NCBI GenBank assembly: GCA_015832175.1
Contig: WJXW01000002.1
Location: 1,302,001 to 1,366,000 of the forward strand
Direction of reading: 5' to 3'
DNA from: Paraphaeosphaeria minitans
Lineage: Eukaryota > Ascomycota > Dothideomycetes > Pleosporales > Didymosphaeriaceae
DNA: 64,000 nucleotides
Shown here: in pieces, positions 33,207-44,523 of the stretch
Position numbering within the stretch: the first letter of the stretch is position 1
Layout: each line of letters opens with the position of its first letter
Position numbers and translations under genes: made by a program
The notes under the pieces: model-generated
What the model was told of the DNA's origin: nothing
Seen by the model: only the letters and a program-made list of their open reading frames with translations
Databases searched by the model: none

Positions 33207-34517
33207 TTTGAGCTTGTGGGGGAAATACCTTAAGTGGCCGCTCCGCTACAAGTGGTCTTAATTATCTAGTTCTAGGACTCCGCTTGTATACCACTCTGTA
33301 CCTATACCCATAGCATAGGCATGACTTTCGAAGCTATGATTTAGTGGAAAAGAAAAGTTTGGTGGATTCGGTTTGGCTTTGCTTTGCCTGGTGAACAACG
33401 TGCCATCAAGGAGGCTCGCAAACTTGGATGACAACTACGGTATTTCTTTCTCCGGATCTCCATCACAGGCCTTCTTGCTAGCTAGCCTATCTAGTACTTT
33501 GAACTACCCTGGTGTTGTATCTGCCGTCCGTATTTCCACAGGACGAACAGCACCCTACAATTCCTTCGGCTACTGCGAAAGTTTTCTGTCCTGATATATA
33601 TCAAGGCTTAAATCAGCATTCATTACCATTTCAGTAATTACTCACAACGGTTCAAGTACGAAACTACTTACAAAAGAAAAGCCTTTAATGCAAAGATCAA
33701 AGAATCCGAATGCTTTAGTACATCACTAAGACGGACACTGGCACCTTAACATTGTAATTTCATCTTCAAAGAGATGATACTCTTCAGTTGAAATGAGGTT
33801 CATTTGCTCCCAGCTTTTCCACATATCTATTAAGCTTTAATCACCAGGCTGTCCTTTCCATATGTCAGCGCATAACCCAGTGTTCTCCCTTGCTCGTTTC
33901 ATCGCAGACCGCACGACTTGAGCTGTAAACGATTCGAATATAATACGAAACTCTCTGCGGGACAACCAGCGGAAAATGGGTCATATTCATGTTTGGAACA
34001 TTTATGGAGTGCTGGGTGCAAAGGGTAAGATTTGGAGACGAACTCCATGTCGGAGTAAGTTGTGATGGACTCTAGTCATCTTTTTTGTGGAGGTGAGCTA
34101 GAAGATACTGTTTAGGGTGATCAACTGTATTGTCACTGAACAGGAGAAGCCTGTTCAAAAGTGCGTCTATATAGTCCTGGGTTACATAAGAAAGTAGTAA
34201 GCTGAGTGGGAAGCTCGTCTCAGTCATGTGATCACCTTTCGGGTGATCGTCCTGTAGGGCCCACAGGCCCTACCTGTGTATCTCATAGGCCACATTTTTG
34301 CTTCCAAACTAGGAAAATACATGTCGTCTCGATGGGCAAGTATCGTTGTCATGGAATCTATTGTGTTGGTATATCTGGAAGACATGTACAGAAGACATGT
34401 ACAGTGAAAACGATGCGTGGGTGGTGTACAGGAGCGGCTCTGCAATGCAAAGTGCCTCGATCAAACTGCCACCTTGCCAAAAAACAAAAAACCAAATGTC
34501 CCCCTTGCAAGCACGTG
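33207..34517. other. AT-rich intergenic region with dispersed repeat copy B
   Basis: No gene is supported. A 73-codon frame at 33373-33594 is the only one of note and has no recognised motif. The segment 33600-34100 is AT-rich. Repeat copy B (34109-34294) lies just beyond the 3' end of the Zn2Cys6 gene. Confidence 0.5.
34109..34294 (+). repeat. Dispersed repeat, copy B (LTR-like fragment)
   Basis: Direct-orientation partner of 4408-4602, about 29.7 kb away. It begins TGTTTAGGGTGATC and ends GGCCACA. Weak similarity continues past the end (AGGAAAATAC...GTCGTCTCG), resembling the short repeats that flank copy A. No target-site duplication is visible. Confidence 0.65.
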
Positions 34518-36039
34518 TCACCAAGACATGGAGGGCTGCAAAGGCTTGGTTGGGAACGCCGGCTCCTTACGGATAGACGCAAAAATATTGAGAAGCTGCG
34601 TGGCTTCGACGCCGCCATTTTCTTGCCAGAAAGGTGGGGAGGGTGCTTGTTGCATGGCGAGGTCGTAGCAGGTGTCGAGCAGCGAGTTGGTGCTTTCCGG
34701 GCTGTTCTTGATGCGCATCTTCATGCCGATGGCCATGGCCATGAAGACGTGGAAACGAGCCATTTGCGTCGATACAGGGATCTTGGGGGCAATGCCCCGC
34801 TTCTTGGGGTCTGGATAGACAGACTCACAGAAGCGACTGAAGAGGCCAGGCGTCACAGAGTACCCTCTCTGTTCCGCAGATTCCAAATGCTGAATGAATT
34901 CGGAAGCCAAAGTTTCGGCTTCGAAGCGGCTCGGGAACGGTGTGCTCGTGAGGGCTCTACTGCTATCGGTGAAGTTGGAGCGCAAAGAGCCCGGTGGCGG
35001 GCTTTCGGTGTGGGCAGCGAAAAGTCCGGGACGGGGTAGGCGAGGCGCAGACGCAAGGGGTAAAACATCGGTTTCGTCTTCAGTGCCGACCTCCTCGCTT
35101 TCCATCGAGGGGGAGGATGTGGAGGTGGCGCGGGAAATGCTACCACTCAGAGGTGCCTCAGGCTTCAATTTGTTTCTTTGGGCCATGAAATCCCACTCCG
35201 TAGCGTGCGGTGGGCCTGGTGACGGTGTGTAAGATTTCGTGCTCACAAGACACCCCATCGGTGGATACGATGGCGCACTCGTAGGCGGGGCATCGGGGGA
35301 CGACGCGCGTGTGGTGCCTGACCAGAATGATGGTACGGGTGACGATACAACTGCCGCCTTGGGGACAAGCTCACATTCGGTGATGGCTATTGCGGGCACT
35401 CTTGGATCTACCCCGCCAGCCGAGAAGCTTCCCAGATCCAGCTGCGAGGGTTCCGATGTGAAAGCGGGGGCGAAGGTGGTGTCAAGTGACAGTGGAGTTG
35501 GACTTTGTCCCCAATCAAAGCTGGTTGGTGTCGAGACCATGAGATTTTCGTCTATCGACTCCATTCCATGCATGGGTGCATTTACATGCGCCGCCAACTG
35601 CGCCTCGAGATGGTGTATTCGACTTTCTAGTGCGGCTTGATGTTCTCTGCAAAGTGTTGGTACAGTCACGTGATAACGCGTATCACCGCCGCGCAAGGGG
35701 GCCAGGTACTGACGATGCAACGACTTCTCTTGGTTTTTGCGTTCTTAAGCCTAGAGACCGTCAGCCAGCATCTCGGAAGAAAGCGCACTCTATCAAGGAC
35801 ACGCACATGTTAATGAGAATCTTTTACACGTTGCACAGGGAGTGTCCCCATCGCATCGGATCTAGGGAGGTTCAGACATGCCACCTTCGCTGCAGAGAGG
35901 CACGCGCTACCTTGCGTCTTCGGCATCTTTCACAGGCGTTGGACACGGACTTGCGTCTTGGAGCCCAGTCCTGGACGGCTGCAGGTGAAAAGCGAGCCGG
36001 GCCTTCGCCTGCTGGCAACGAGGCTGTGGTCGTTAGCAT
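34518..36039 (-). CDS. Short Zn2Cys6 transcription factor
   Basis: Exons are complement(34518-35646, 35714-35750, 35807-35861, 35911-36039), 449 residues. The zinc cluster is Cys36, 39, 46, 52, 55 and 62 (NACERCRRRKIRCDGDTPCATCKRFSLTC); it is split by an intron after Lys43 and again inside the Cys62 codon. A short coiled-coil dimerisation stretch follows (EHQAALESRIHHLEAQLAAHV). The middle is Ser/Pro/Thr-rich. The C-terminal part (RFEAETLASEFIQHLES to FWQENGGVEATQLLNIFAS) looks like the opening of the fungal_trans middle-homology domain, but the protein stops about 25 residues later. Typical members are 600 residues or more, so the regulatory half appears to be missing. Repeat copy B lies some 220 bp beyond the stop. 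DNA binding is confident; whether it is a working regulator, a repressor form or a truncated gene is open. Confidence 0.75.
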
Positions 36040-37446
36040 GTATGTATATAGGTAGTTGGATGCTTCTCTGGGCATGCTCACTGAATGGACACATGTTCTC
36101 GGATGTCGTCGTCCCCGTGGGCTGTGCAAGGTGCCTCGGGGATGGACGAGCACGAGAGCAGGAGCAAGAACGTCGGAGATCCCGCACCGGATATCGAGCG
36201 ATCCGAAGATTGAGAAGAAGTGGGCTACAGGCAGAGGACAGAGGAGCAAGAAGGCGGAAGATGAGAATCGGGGTTGTTTTAGGACTGGAGCCAGAGCAGC
36301 TGCCAGGACATCGGTTTGGGTGACTAATCGGCAGCGCCTTCCCTCTGGCGACGGCGGAGGCAGGGTCGAAGCAGATCTGCCGCAGCAATGTCCGCACCAC
36401 CACGACTGCGACTTGCTCAGACGTTCCGGACCGTCTCGAGGGCGCTGCTTTGCTTATGCGCGCGCGTTTTGCCCAGCAATCATACCTCTTGTGCATTAAC
36501 TCTCGCCCTCTCTCGACATGCGCGTGCACCTGCCCTTAGGGAATCGACTTTTCCTCCAGAACGGCCATGCAGGCGCGGGCCCGCTCCGCCCTCCTCCGCG
36601 CGCTAACGGGACCCATTCACTCGTCTGCGCAGCGCCTCGAGGCGGAGATCTGCCCGTCCTCCGTCGCCTCTGCCTCTGCCTCTGCGATGCCTCTGCGATG
36701 CCTTTCGCCTCGCGCTTTTGCCAGCAGTTAGCCTTGCGGCGCGTGCTGGGAACCAGGTCTAGCGCATCGTAGGCGTTGGCTGAGACATCGCCACCATGGG
36801 TACCCCGGATGCGCAAAGATCATCTTACAATGAGCTGAAAAGCAGAGGAGAGTTGGGAAGACGGGCAACAGCGGGACCTCGGTTCCCAGCACTTGCTTAG
36901 CGGCAACTCGTCGGTCTTCTCTGTATCATCCTGGCCCCCTCACAGCGTCACCGCCAGGGTACTTAGAATATGCATTTCGGAAAGTGGGCGTCTAGGGCTA
37001 CAAGGAGCCTGCGCTACCTATGCCACTGCGCAACCTCGGCTCGGACGCCATAACCCGATGCAAGATTCAACGTCCGCTTCATGTCGATCTTCCTCCGCAG
37101 CTAACAATTCACGGGGTACCCCAAATTCGTCGTGGCCATGCCGTTAAGCGGTCCATATCCGCCATCTAATCATAAGTCGTCTTCCAAGCGTACCCTACCT
37201 ACGTCACCTATACAGAGCATTCGTGCACAAATACAATGGGCTTGTTGCTCCTCGAGCACGCGAGGCACTGGCCTAAGGCTACTCCCTGCTGTCTGCTGAA
37301 ATGTAACCCACTAGGCGGTGGTAACTATCGCTTGGTAGCAAGGGCAGTTTTTCCGGCGAAAAGAATGTCTAGCAGCATGTGCGTGGTTGTGTGGCTATGT
37401 AGCCGGACCTCTGCTATCGTCGGAGCTCCCCACGACTTGACTGACG
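36040..37446. other. Intergenic region upstream of the short Zn2Cys6 gene
   Basis: GC-rich, 1.4 kb between divergent loci. Long open frames on both strands (for example 35930-36529, minus) overlap each other and read as Arg/Ser/Pro-rich low-complexity text, so I call none. It should contain the promoters of both neighbours. Confidence 0.5.
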
Positions 37447-38194
37447 ATGCGTCTAACTTCGGTGATCCTCGGTGCCTGCGGGCTGGGTTTCTCCACAGCC
37501 CAATCGGATCCCCTTGAAGGGTACGCGTTTCTATACTTTACCGGCGAGAACATCTTTCTCGCCGCGTCCGCTGGCAACGACGCGTCAAACTGGACAGAGC
37601 TTAACGGTGGCCAGCCCATTTACAAATCCTCGTACGGCACAAAAGGATTGCGAGATCCCTTTGTTATTCGCTCAGCAGAAGGCGTCCTAGACCGTACGAC
37701 GGGGAAGTACTACCTGTTTTGGGGTAACACAGGAACAGGGCAGCCGCTGTACGCCGAGCTTGCGGACGACATGGTGACTCTCAAAGAGGAGACGCTTGCT
37801 ACGGCCAGCGGCCTCACCAAGCTCCGCGAAGGCGTCTTCGTGAACTACCGCCAAGGTCTATTCCACATGACATTCGATCGACGACACCGGCTCTGAGACC
37901 TACCGGGTAAGCTACGCTACGTCGCTCAACGTGACCGGCCCTTGGACGTACCGCGGTATCATCCTCCAGAAGAATGCAGAAACGGGAATTTTCGCAACAG
38001 GACACGATGGTATCGTGCAAGTGCCTGCGACCGTCGATTGGTATATTGCGTATCATCGGTTCCGGATGGGAATGGGATGAATCGGGAGACGACTATTGAC
38101 AAAAATATTCTTTGATGAGGAGGGGATCGTGATCCCGGTTGTGCCGACGTTGGAGAGTGTGGGACCGCAGAGGATAGGCCAGTTGGGGTATTAG
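37447..38194 (+). pseudogene. GH43-family glycoside hydrolase pseudogene
   Basis: The start is intact: a signal peptide (MRLTSVILGACGLGFSTAQS) followed by PLEGYAFLYFTGE, SNWTELNGGQP and GLRDPFVIRS, the first blade of a GH43 beta-propeller. The frame then continues into KYYLFWGNTGTGQPLY rather than the long middle that GH43 enzymes have. It breaks at about 37875, where the next frame reads SIDDTGSETYRV and VPATVDWYIAYHRF, the late-propeller region. Two more shifts (near 38080 and 38110) are needed to reach NRETTID and FDEEGIVIPVVPTLESVGPQRI. So the copy has a large internal deletion and at least three frameshifts. The active enzyme would have been a secreted arabinan-, xylan- or galactan-degrading hydrolase. 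A functional truncated protein is very unlikely. Confidence 0.8.
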
Positions 38195-39613
38195 ATGAGG
38201 TGGGATAGAGTTGATCGAGTAGGTAGTAGTTAATTTGAATCTAGTTTCTTGCTGAAGGGTATTGTACTCGAAGAGATACGACTGCGGAAGAAAAAAAAAG
38301 ATGTACGTTTAGATGCTACACATCACAGCACGCGCTAGAAAAGCCAAGGTGTGATGGTCAGCAGTGTTGTTGTCAGATCTCATTTTCCCTCAGGTAGAAC
38401 GGTCTGCCACCCCTGTGAGCGTTGCAGATAGCTGACTTGATGGGTCCAAGAACGCGAAACGTGTCGGCAAGCAGCGAATTAACCATCTGATTCCCGTAAT
38501 TTTGATAAAACTTGCAAGCGACCAGGAGATGCGCATCGGACAGACCGTGCATGGACAGCCGCCAGTCTACGCACAGTGGCTGACACGAGAACTGAACCTT
38601 GAGTATTTACTCCACTTTTACGATAGGTACCACCTATAGGTAGATTAGGTCGCTTCTTACAAAGGTACTAGCTCAACTCTATTGCAAAATTTTACAGTAC
38701 CTTCCACTGTCGGCTTCTGCGACGTGTAATGAGGTGGGAGAGGTTACCAAATAATTCCTGACTCGTCCGGTACGAGTAGTTGTTCAGGTAGAGGTGCCAT
38801 ATCTGCAGGGTCCTCTTGCTAAAGCTTACGTGACGCAGGGTGTGATGATGCACCCCAAGGTAATCCTCGTCGGCATCGCAAAGTTGCCCTGGCAGGGATC
38901 ATGATTCTTGGGTTCAGAGCTGCTCGAAGGTACCGTAGGTAAGTACTCATGGCGATTTCTGTTTCGAGGGTTGAAAGCTCAATTACTATGCAGACTGCGC
39001 GGCGCCCTGCGTCTGCATGGTGAGGGTACTCCTCAACGGTTTCGTTCTCACAACAATATCCTTGTCCCATTCGCTCTACTTTGGACTCGGTAGCAATACG
39101 AACGCGACTGCACGGCGTTCCCTTGGCAATCGGAGCTTTGGTTACGGTGGGTCTGGGATTCGCCGGGGACAGCAACATGTTTTGCATCCCCACGCAACGG
39201 TTCACTTGACCACGTAACGTACTATTCTTCTTCCGATCTGGTCAGCTCCAAGAACCAATGGAACCGTTTCCGACGATTACTACCCGATGGTCTCGTGTTT
39301 GGGTGGCGTAGACGTGCTAGAACAGGGAAAAGGCCGACCGAAGAGGGGCCGCCCGTATCCCCACCTTTTGCTTCCCCAGCTACGAGCGTCATTTCTATTT
39401 TGCACAACACCAGTTCGCATCGCATAGACCCTGGCGGCCACCTCTTCCCCACGAACTTGTCTTTCCGAGTGTCCCACCGGCAGGGCCCACGCTCCTCAAA
39501 ACCATATTTACCACGTGCCCGGTTTCGGAGAGTTCTGGCGATGAAAGACTAGCGAGATTGGTGCATCGCGTAAAGGCGCGCTACCATCGCAGAGCCTCAT
39601 CGTGCCCAGGCGG
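38195..39613. other. Intergenic region between GH43 pseudogene and Zn2Cys6 gene
   Basis: Includes an A-rich run near 38288-38298. An open frame on the minus strand at 38819-39205 (128 codons) has no recognised feature. The final few hundred bases should hold the promoter of the Zn2Cys6 gene. Confidence 0.5.
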
Positions 39614-41391
39614 ATGAACATGGCGCCGCGAAAAGGGACGCGGAGAGCCTGCGATCCTTGCTCTGTGCGAAAGGTGCGATGCGATGGCAATCAGCCTTGC
39701 GCGCGTTGTCAAATTGCGAATTGGGATTGCACGTATTTGAAGACGCATGGCAAATCAGGTCCCAAGGGCCCTCGCCGCACGACCGAGGCTGCCATCAGGA
39801 GGTTCCAGGAGCGTAGTCGGGGCGACCTGTCGCAGAGGGCGAACAGCGACAGTGACACGAGTTTGGACGATGGGAGCCCGACCACGATTGATATCCCACT
39901 TGGCGACCAACTGCCTCCCATCAGTGAGCCAGGCCAAGGGCGGCCGGATGCTGCCCATCCTCCGCCGCATGGGTACAGAGGACCTCAGAAGATTTCGACC
40001 AGTACCATATCACCATACCTCGACACGTACCAGGCACGTGGCTACGCAATATGGCCAGTCGTGGATACGGAATCGTTACTCGCCTGTCTTCTGACCAACC
40101 CAGACGACATGGAAGCATATGCGCTTGCTACCGCAGTTTGCGCCGCGACTATAACCCAATTCCAGATCGATGCAGAGCCTGGCAGTCCAGTGGAAGGCCA
40201 TTTTCGAGTGTCAAGTGCCGTGTTCGACAGCGAGGCGAAGAGAGCCCGAGAGGAATCCGACCACTCGGAACATGTTACAGTTCCATCTCTCCTAAGCGCT
40301 TTCTTTCTCCACGTCTATGCCGCGAACATTGGTCGCATGTTTACTTCGACAGTATATCTCGGTGAGGCCATCACCAAGGCGCACATGATCGGGCTGCACA
40401 AACCTCTATATTACCAGAACATGGAGGTAGAGCGTGTTCAATACAACGTGAGGATTTACTGGTTGCTGTTCATAACCGAAAGGTATTATCAATTTACCGC
40501 ACACCTTTTCACGGTCACTGACAGTATATTTACAGAGCCCATTCCATACAGAACGATGTGCCGACAATGCTGAAGCGTTCCCCGGATATACCGCAGCTCG
40601 AAGATCTTCACGATGGCTCCGTAACCACAGCTTTCATCCATCTCTGCCGGCTTTTTAACATTCTAGATGCGACTCTCACCGCCGACCCTGCCGGCGCCCG
40701 TAGCGCACTGGCACTCGCACAGCAGCAACTTGACGACGATCAAACAACGAGGAATCTGGAGAACGTACTACAGCGTGCCGACATATCAATGACACAACAG
40801 TGGATGCGCATCTTCCTGTGGCAACACGCTCTGAGCGTGACGAATCTGCGATCCTCCGATCAAGAGGACGGCTTCTCCTTCTCCTTCCCCGCAAAAGTCG
40901 CGCAGAACGCCCTGTCGTTCCTATGCACATTACCCAAGGAGAGCCTAGAAGCACATGGCCCCGGCATGGCAAGTCGCACCATCTCCTTCTCCACGCGCCA
41001 CCTCTCCACTAACAACCCTCCCCAGGAGTCCAAACTATTCGACATCGCAAACTCCCTCGCCGACGTAATGATCTGCGTCCCGTCTCTCAACCAAGACACC
41101 GGCTTCGGAATCGGCCCGCGCGACCTCATCCACTCTCTGTCCTCGCTGCTCGGCTCCTTTCGCGGCGGCAATCCCGCCGTCACCAGCATACTGCAGGACA
41201 AGCTAACGTCATTGGGTTTGTGGGTCTCGTCGCCGCAAAAGCGACTTACGGATCTTTCGTCCTCGGAGGACGAGCGCGAGGACTGGAGCGAGGGCACGCC
41301 GCGGTCGCTGACGTGGAGCGATAATGGCGGATGGACGTCGCCGATTACGCCGGTATCGCCGATATTTCCCAGCATAATGTCGTCGATGTAA
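39614..41391 (+). CDS. Zn2Cys6 transcription factor with fungal_trans domain
   Basis: Exons are 39614-40482 and 40536-41391 (574 residues), with a 53-nt intron (GTATTA...TTACAG) that joins LLFITER to AHSIQNDVPTML. The zinc cluster is Cys13, 16, 23, 29, 32 and 39 (RRACDPCSVRKVRCDGNQPCARCQIANWDC). It is followed by the linker CTYLKTHGKSGPKGPRR, which recalls the Mal63/MalR-like group. The middle-homology region contains SEHVTVPSLLSAFFLHVYAANIG, AITKAHMIGLHK and VRIYWLLFITER. The C-terminus is Ser-rich and acidic (SSSEDEREDWSEG) with SPITPVSPIF. I start at the first ATG (39614), and a second ATG two codons later is also possible. Its neighbours are a broken GH43 gene upstream and a sulfate transporter downstream. 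A role in sugar or oligosaccharide use is possible but unproven. Confidence 0.88.
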
Positions 41392-42284
41392 AGGAGCGGT
41401 TTGTGGCTGTTGCGAAGATTTGTATGAACGGGCTACTGTTTTGTATGTACTGCTTTCACGAATTGCATCTTTTCGACAGCTCGTGTTGGGTATTCCAACA
41501 TGGAAACATACTCTCGCGCTTGGAATAACTTCCAGGCGCGATTTTAAGCAATATGAGGCAAGTATTAAGGTCTTCTCGTTCTTTTGCCTGCCAGCGAAAA
41601 AGGCTGCATCTACCATGGTGTTGCTGCGGGCGACGTTGATGCTAAAGTGCGATAGCACGTTCTCAACCCGGAATACTTTTGTCACTCCATTGGGTGCATT
41701 TATACTACTGCTACGTCGATTAATTGTGAAAAGCAGCGCCATGCCCAAGCCTGGAGAGTACGCCGTGTTGTGGGGATGGGGTATCCAGACTCTTGCACAA
41801 AAGTCGCGTAGCCACTCTCAAGACTTAACAAGATCGTGCTGTTTCTCATGTTGATCAGAATGCACATCATTCTAAGCCTTTCACTGCAATCTGTTGATGA
41901 CATGGCCGACGGCCAACGCCATGCCAGAACTTGGAGTACCCTGTGTTGCCCTAGGATAGGAATTGCAGTATCATGTCTTCACCATACAGGATGGAACAGC
42001 TACCAAGAAACGACATCATATTGCACGTGTGTTTAACTCAATTCTACTAGACACAGACGCGATGCAGAGAGTGTGGGGGGAGTTCCGCGGGAACAAAAGA
42101 AAGAAGAAGAAGAAAGGAAGAGAGTAACAAGAGAGTTAAACGCATACAACGAGATCCTCCGCCATTGCCCTGCAACGTTCCTCTAGGAAAGACGACGAAA
42201 ACCGAGGAAAAGAACAGAGACCGCCCAGCAGAAGCGACAGACTACGGCATGTGTGTCCACCAACAGATTCACCTCCGCCAACGC
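41392..42284. other. Intergenic region between convergent genes
   Basis: Holds the 3' flanks of the Zn2Cys6 and SulP genes. A polypurine tract (GAAAGAAGAAGAAGAAAGG and neighbours) lies at about 42095-42140. No gene called; open frames at 41209-41748 (-) and 41420-41854 (+) overlap and lack features. Confidence 0.5.
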
Positions 42285-44523
42285 CTACACCTTCTCAGGA
42301 CCCACGACCATGACTTCATCCGGCTCCTCCTTTGCCATGCGGCGGTGCCGAATGGCTTCGCCAACTGAGTTGAAGACAGCATTGCCCTTCTTCGCGTCGG
42401 ACGCCTTCTCATCACGGAACGCACTCCCATCGTACAAGTCCCAACCGAAGCGTTCAAAGCGCACCTTGACACTGTCATGCATGTTTGCCAACCGGAACTC
42501 TGAAGATTTGCCAGCGTAGCGCTCAAAATCTGCCTTGAGATCCTGCAGCGCAGTGAGCCCGGTCGTGTCAATTGTCGTCACCATGCTCATGTCGAGGACG
42601 ACGAGGTGGATACGCGCAGGTTCCGTTATGATACCCGCGCGTTTGCGAAGGGCTTTGGCGCGGCGCTCGCCCGCGGTGCTCCAATTGCGCTGGGCGCGGA
42701 GAACTTCGAAGGATATGTTTGCGCCGGAGGAGTAGGTTTGGATAGCGTCGAAGCACTGGGAGGTCATGCTGAACGCGTTAAAGAAGATGAGGGAGGTGTG
42801 CGGCTTGAAGACTTGCACATCGGTGGGCATTTGGTCAAACTCGGGCGTGGGATCGCGCTCGGGGAGTGCCGTGACGCGGCGCACCCTGGAGAATGCAGAG
42901 GCCAGTATGTGGTAGACGAGCTGGAAGCCGACGGCAGTGCCGATGCCGATCTCGCTGGACTCAAAGAGAGTGAGCCAGAAGGCGAGCATAGCGGCGACAA
43001 AGTCGACGAAGGAGGTTTTCCAGAAGTGCCAGAAGATCTTTGGGGGCGATAGGATCGACCAGACGGCTGTGACAATGATTGCTGCGAGGGTGGCTTTGGG
43101 AATCCAGAAGAGGGCCGCACTGAGCTCGAAGATGGAGAGGACGACGACGCCACCTGCGACGATAGCATAGGCTGGTGACTTGACGCCCGTGGAGGAGTTG
43201 ACGGCCGTACGGGACATCGCGCCACCCACAGACATAGAAGAGAAGAAGCTATTGAAGAAATTTGTTACGCCAAGATAGACGAGTTCTTGGGCGGGATCGA
43301 TCATATAGCCATTCTTGCGGGCGAAGGCTTTGGCGATGGCGAGATGTTCGATGACGGCGGCAAGGAAAGGTGCGACGGCGCGAGGAAACACTTTCGAAAA
43401 GAGTGCGCTTGGAGGCATCTTTGGGGCATTGATACCGTTGGACTGTTGTCAGGTCAGTGAAAGTCCTTCAGTATCTCTCAACCTACAAGGCATCGGGGAC
43501 AAGCAAGACTTTCATGGGAACCGCCAGTGTGTCAGGGAGAGAATAACGTACTTTGACCTTGCTCAGCTCCCAGACCGGATCATCGTTCTTGAGATCGATA
43601 TCTTTATTGACGCCATATGATATACCGGTGAATAGTACCAGGATGATGGCTGCACGAGCCAGAGCAATGAACCAGATGGCCTTGTTCTTGCTGCCCCATG
43701 TCTGGCCCATCTTCTGGAGAGCAACCAGAAGTACGATGCCACCCAGCCCGACACCGACAGTGGGTCCCTTGAAGTCCTAGGCGCTGTTAGGTTTGCCTTT
43801 TGTTTGCCACTCTCCTGAATTTACTCACCGGAATCTGGGCGAAGAGATCGTGAATGATCGTGCCAGTACCCGTTCCGACCTTGACGCCAAAAAGTGAGGG
43901 TATCTGACCGAGCATGATAACGATACCCGCAGCAGAGATGAAGCCGTGCAGTACCGGTATGGAGACGAACTCAAGCAGGAAGCCAAGTTTGAGCCCGCCG
44001 ACAATCAAGCAGTAGATACCGACACACATGGCTACCATAGAAGCGATAGCCTGCGCAGAGAACCCCTCGCTGGTGTAGTCAAGGACGATCTCTGCCGTTA
44101 AAAGACCGAGTAGAGAAGTTGGTCCTGTCGACATGTCTGCTCTCCTTCTTAGCATTGTTCGTTCACATGTGAAGACCATGTAGGAATGTCTGAGTGCATA
44201 CCCTTTGAGGTGCCCATGAAGAAGTACAAGAAGTTGGGCAGCCAGCTGCTCATCAACCCAAACTCTCCAGAAATCGTTGCAATCTTCGCGTATGCCAGCG
44301 CTTGAGGAATGAGCATCACTCCGATGGTGATGCCGGCGAGAGCGTCGTTGGCGAGCCATCGCGGATTGTACTGTGGAGCCCAGTGGACTACAGGAACTTT
44401 GTCGACCAGATACTTACCCGCTACCCGAGGCAGGGCACGAGCAGCTCTCACAGCACCTCGCCGTGCCCTCTGAACATTGTGGTCTTCTGCAACGAGCCGC
44501 TTGGTCCCGCGAACAAGACCCAT
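42285..44523 (-). CDS. SulP/SLC26 family sulfate (anion) transporter with STAS domain
   Basis: Exons are complement(42285-43442, 43552-43776, 43829-44136, 44202-44523), 670 residues. It is a plasma- or organelle-membrane anion transporter, most likely for sulfate. Landmarks are the N-terminal APQYNPRWLANDALAGITIGVMLIPQALAYA (SulP signature), FFMGTSKDMSTGPTSLL across the first splice, GFISAAGIVIMLGQIPSLFG, IEHLAIAKAFARKNGY and ELVYLGVTNFFNSFFSSMSVGGAMSRTAVN. About ten hydrophobic segments are visible. The C-terminal cytosolic STAS domain has VVLDMSMVTTIDTTGLTALQDL. The third intron is 109 nt, and reading through it would reach a stop. The protein is shorter than yeast Sul1/Sul2 (about 860-890) and closer to the compact fungal SulP branch. 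The ion specificity is inferred from the family. Confidence 0.94.

Noticed and set aside
35930..36529. A 199-codon minus-strand frame upstream of the short Zn2Cys6 gene
   Set aside because: It overlaps the zinc-cluster exon in another frame and reads as Ser/Arg/Pro low complexity.
43443..43551. Reading the third SulP exon through to MKVLLVPDAL
   Set aside because: That frame ends in a stop, and the strong GTACGT donor at 43551 gives a phase-correct join to SNGINAPKMP as the family requires.
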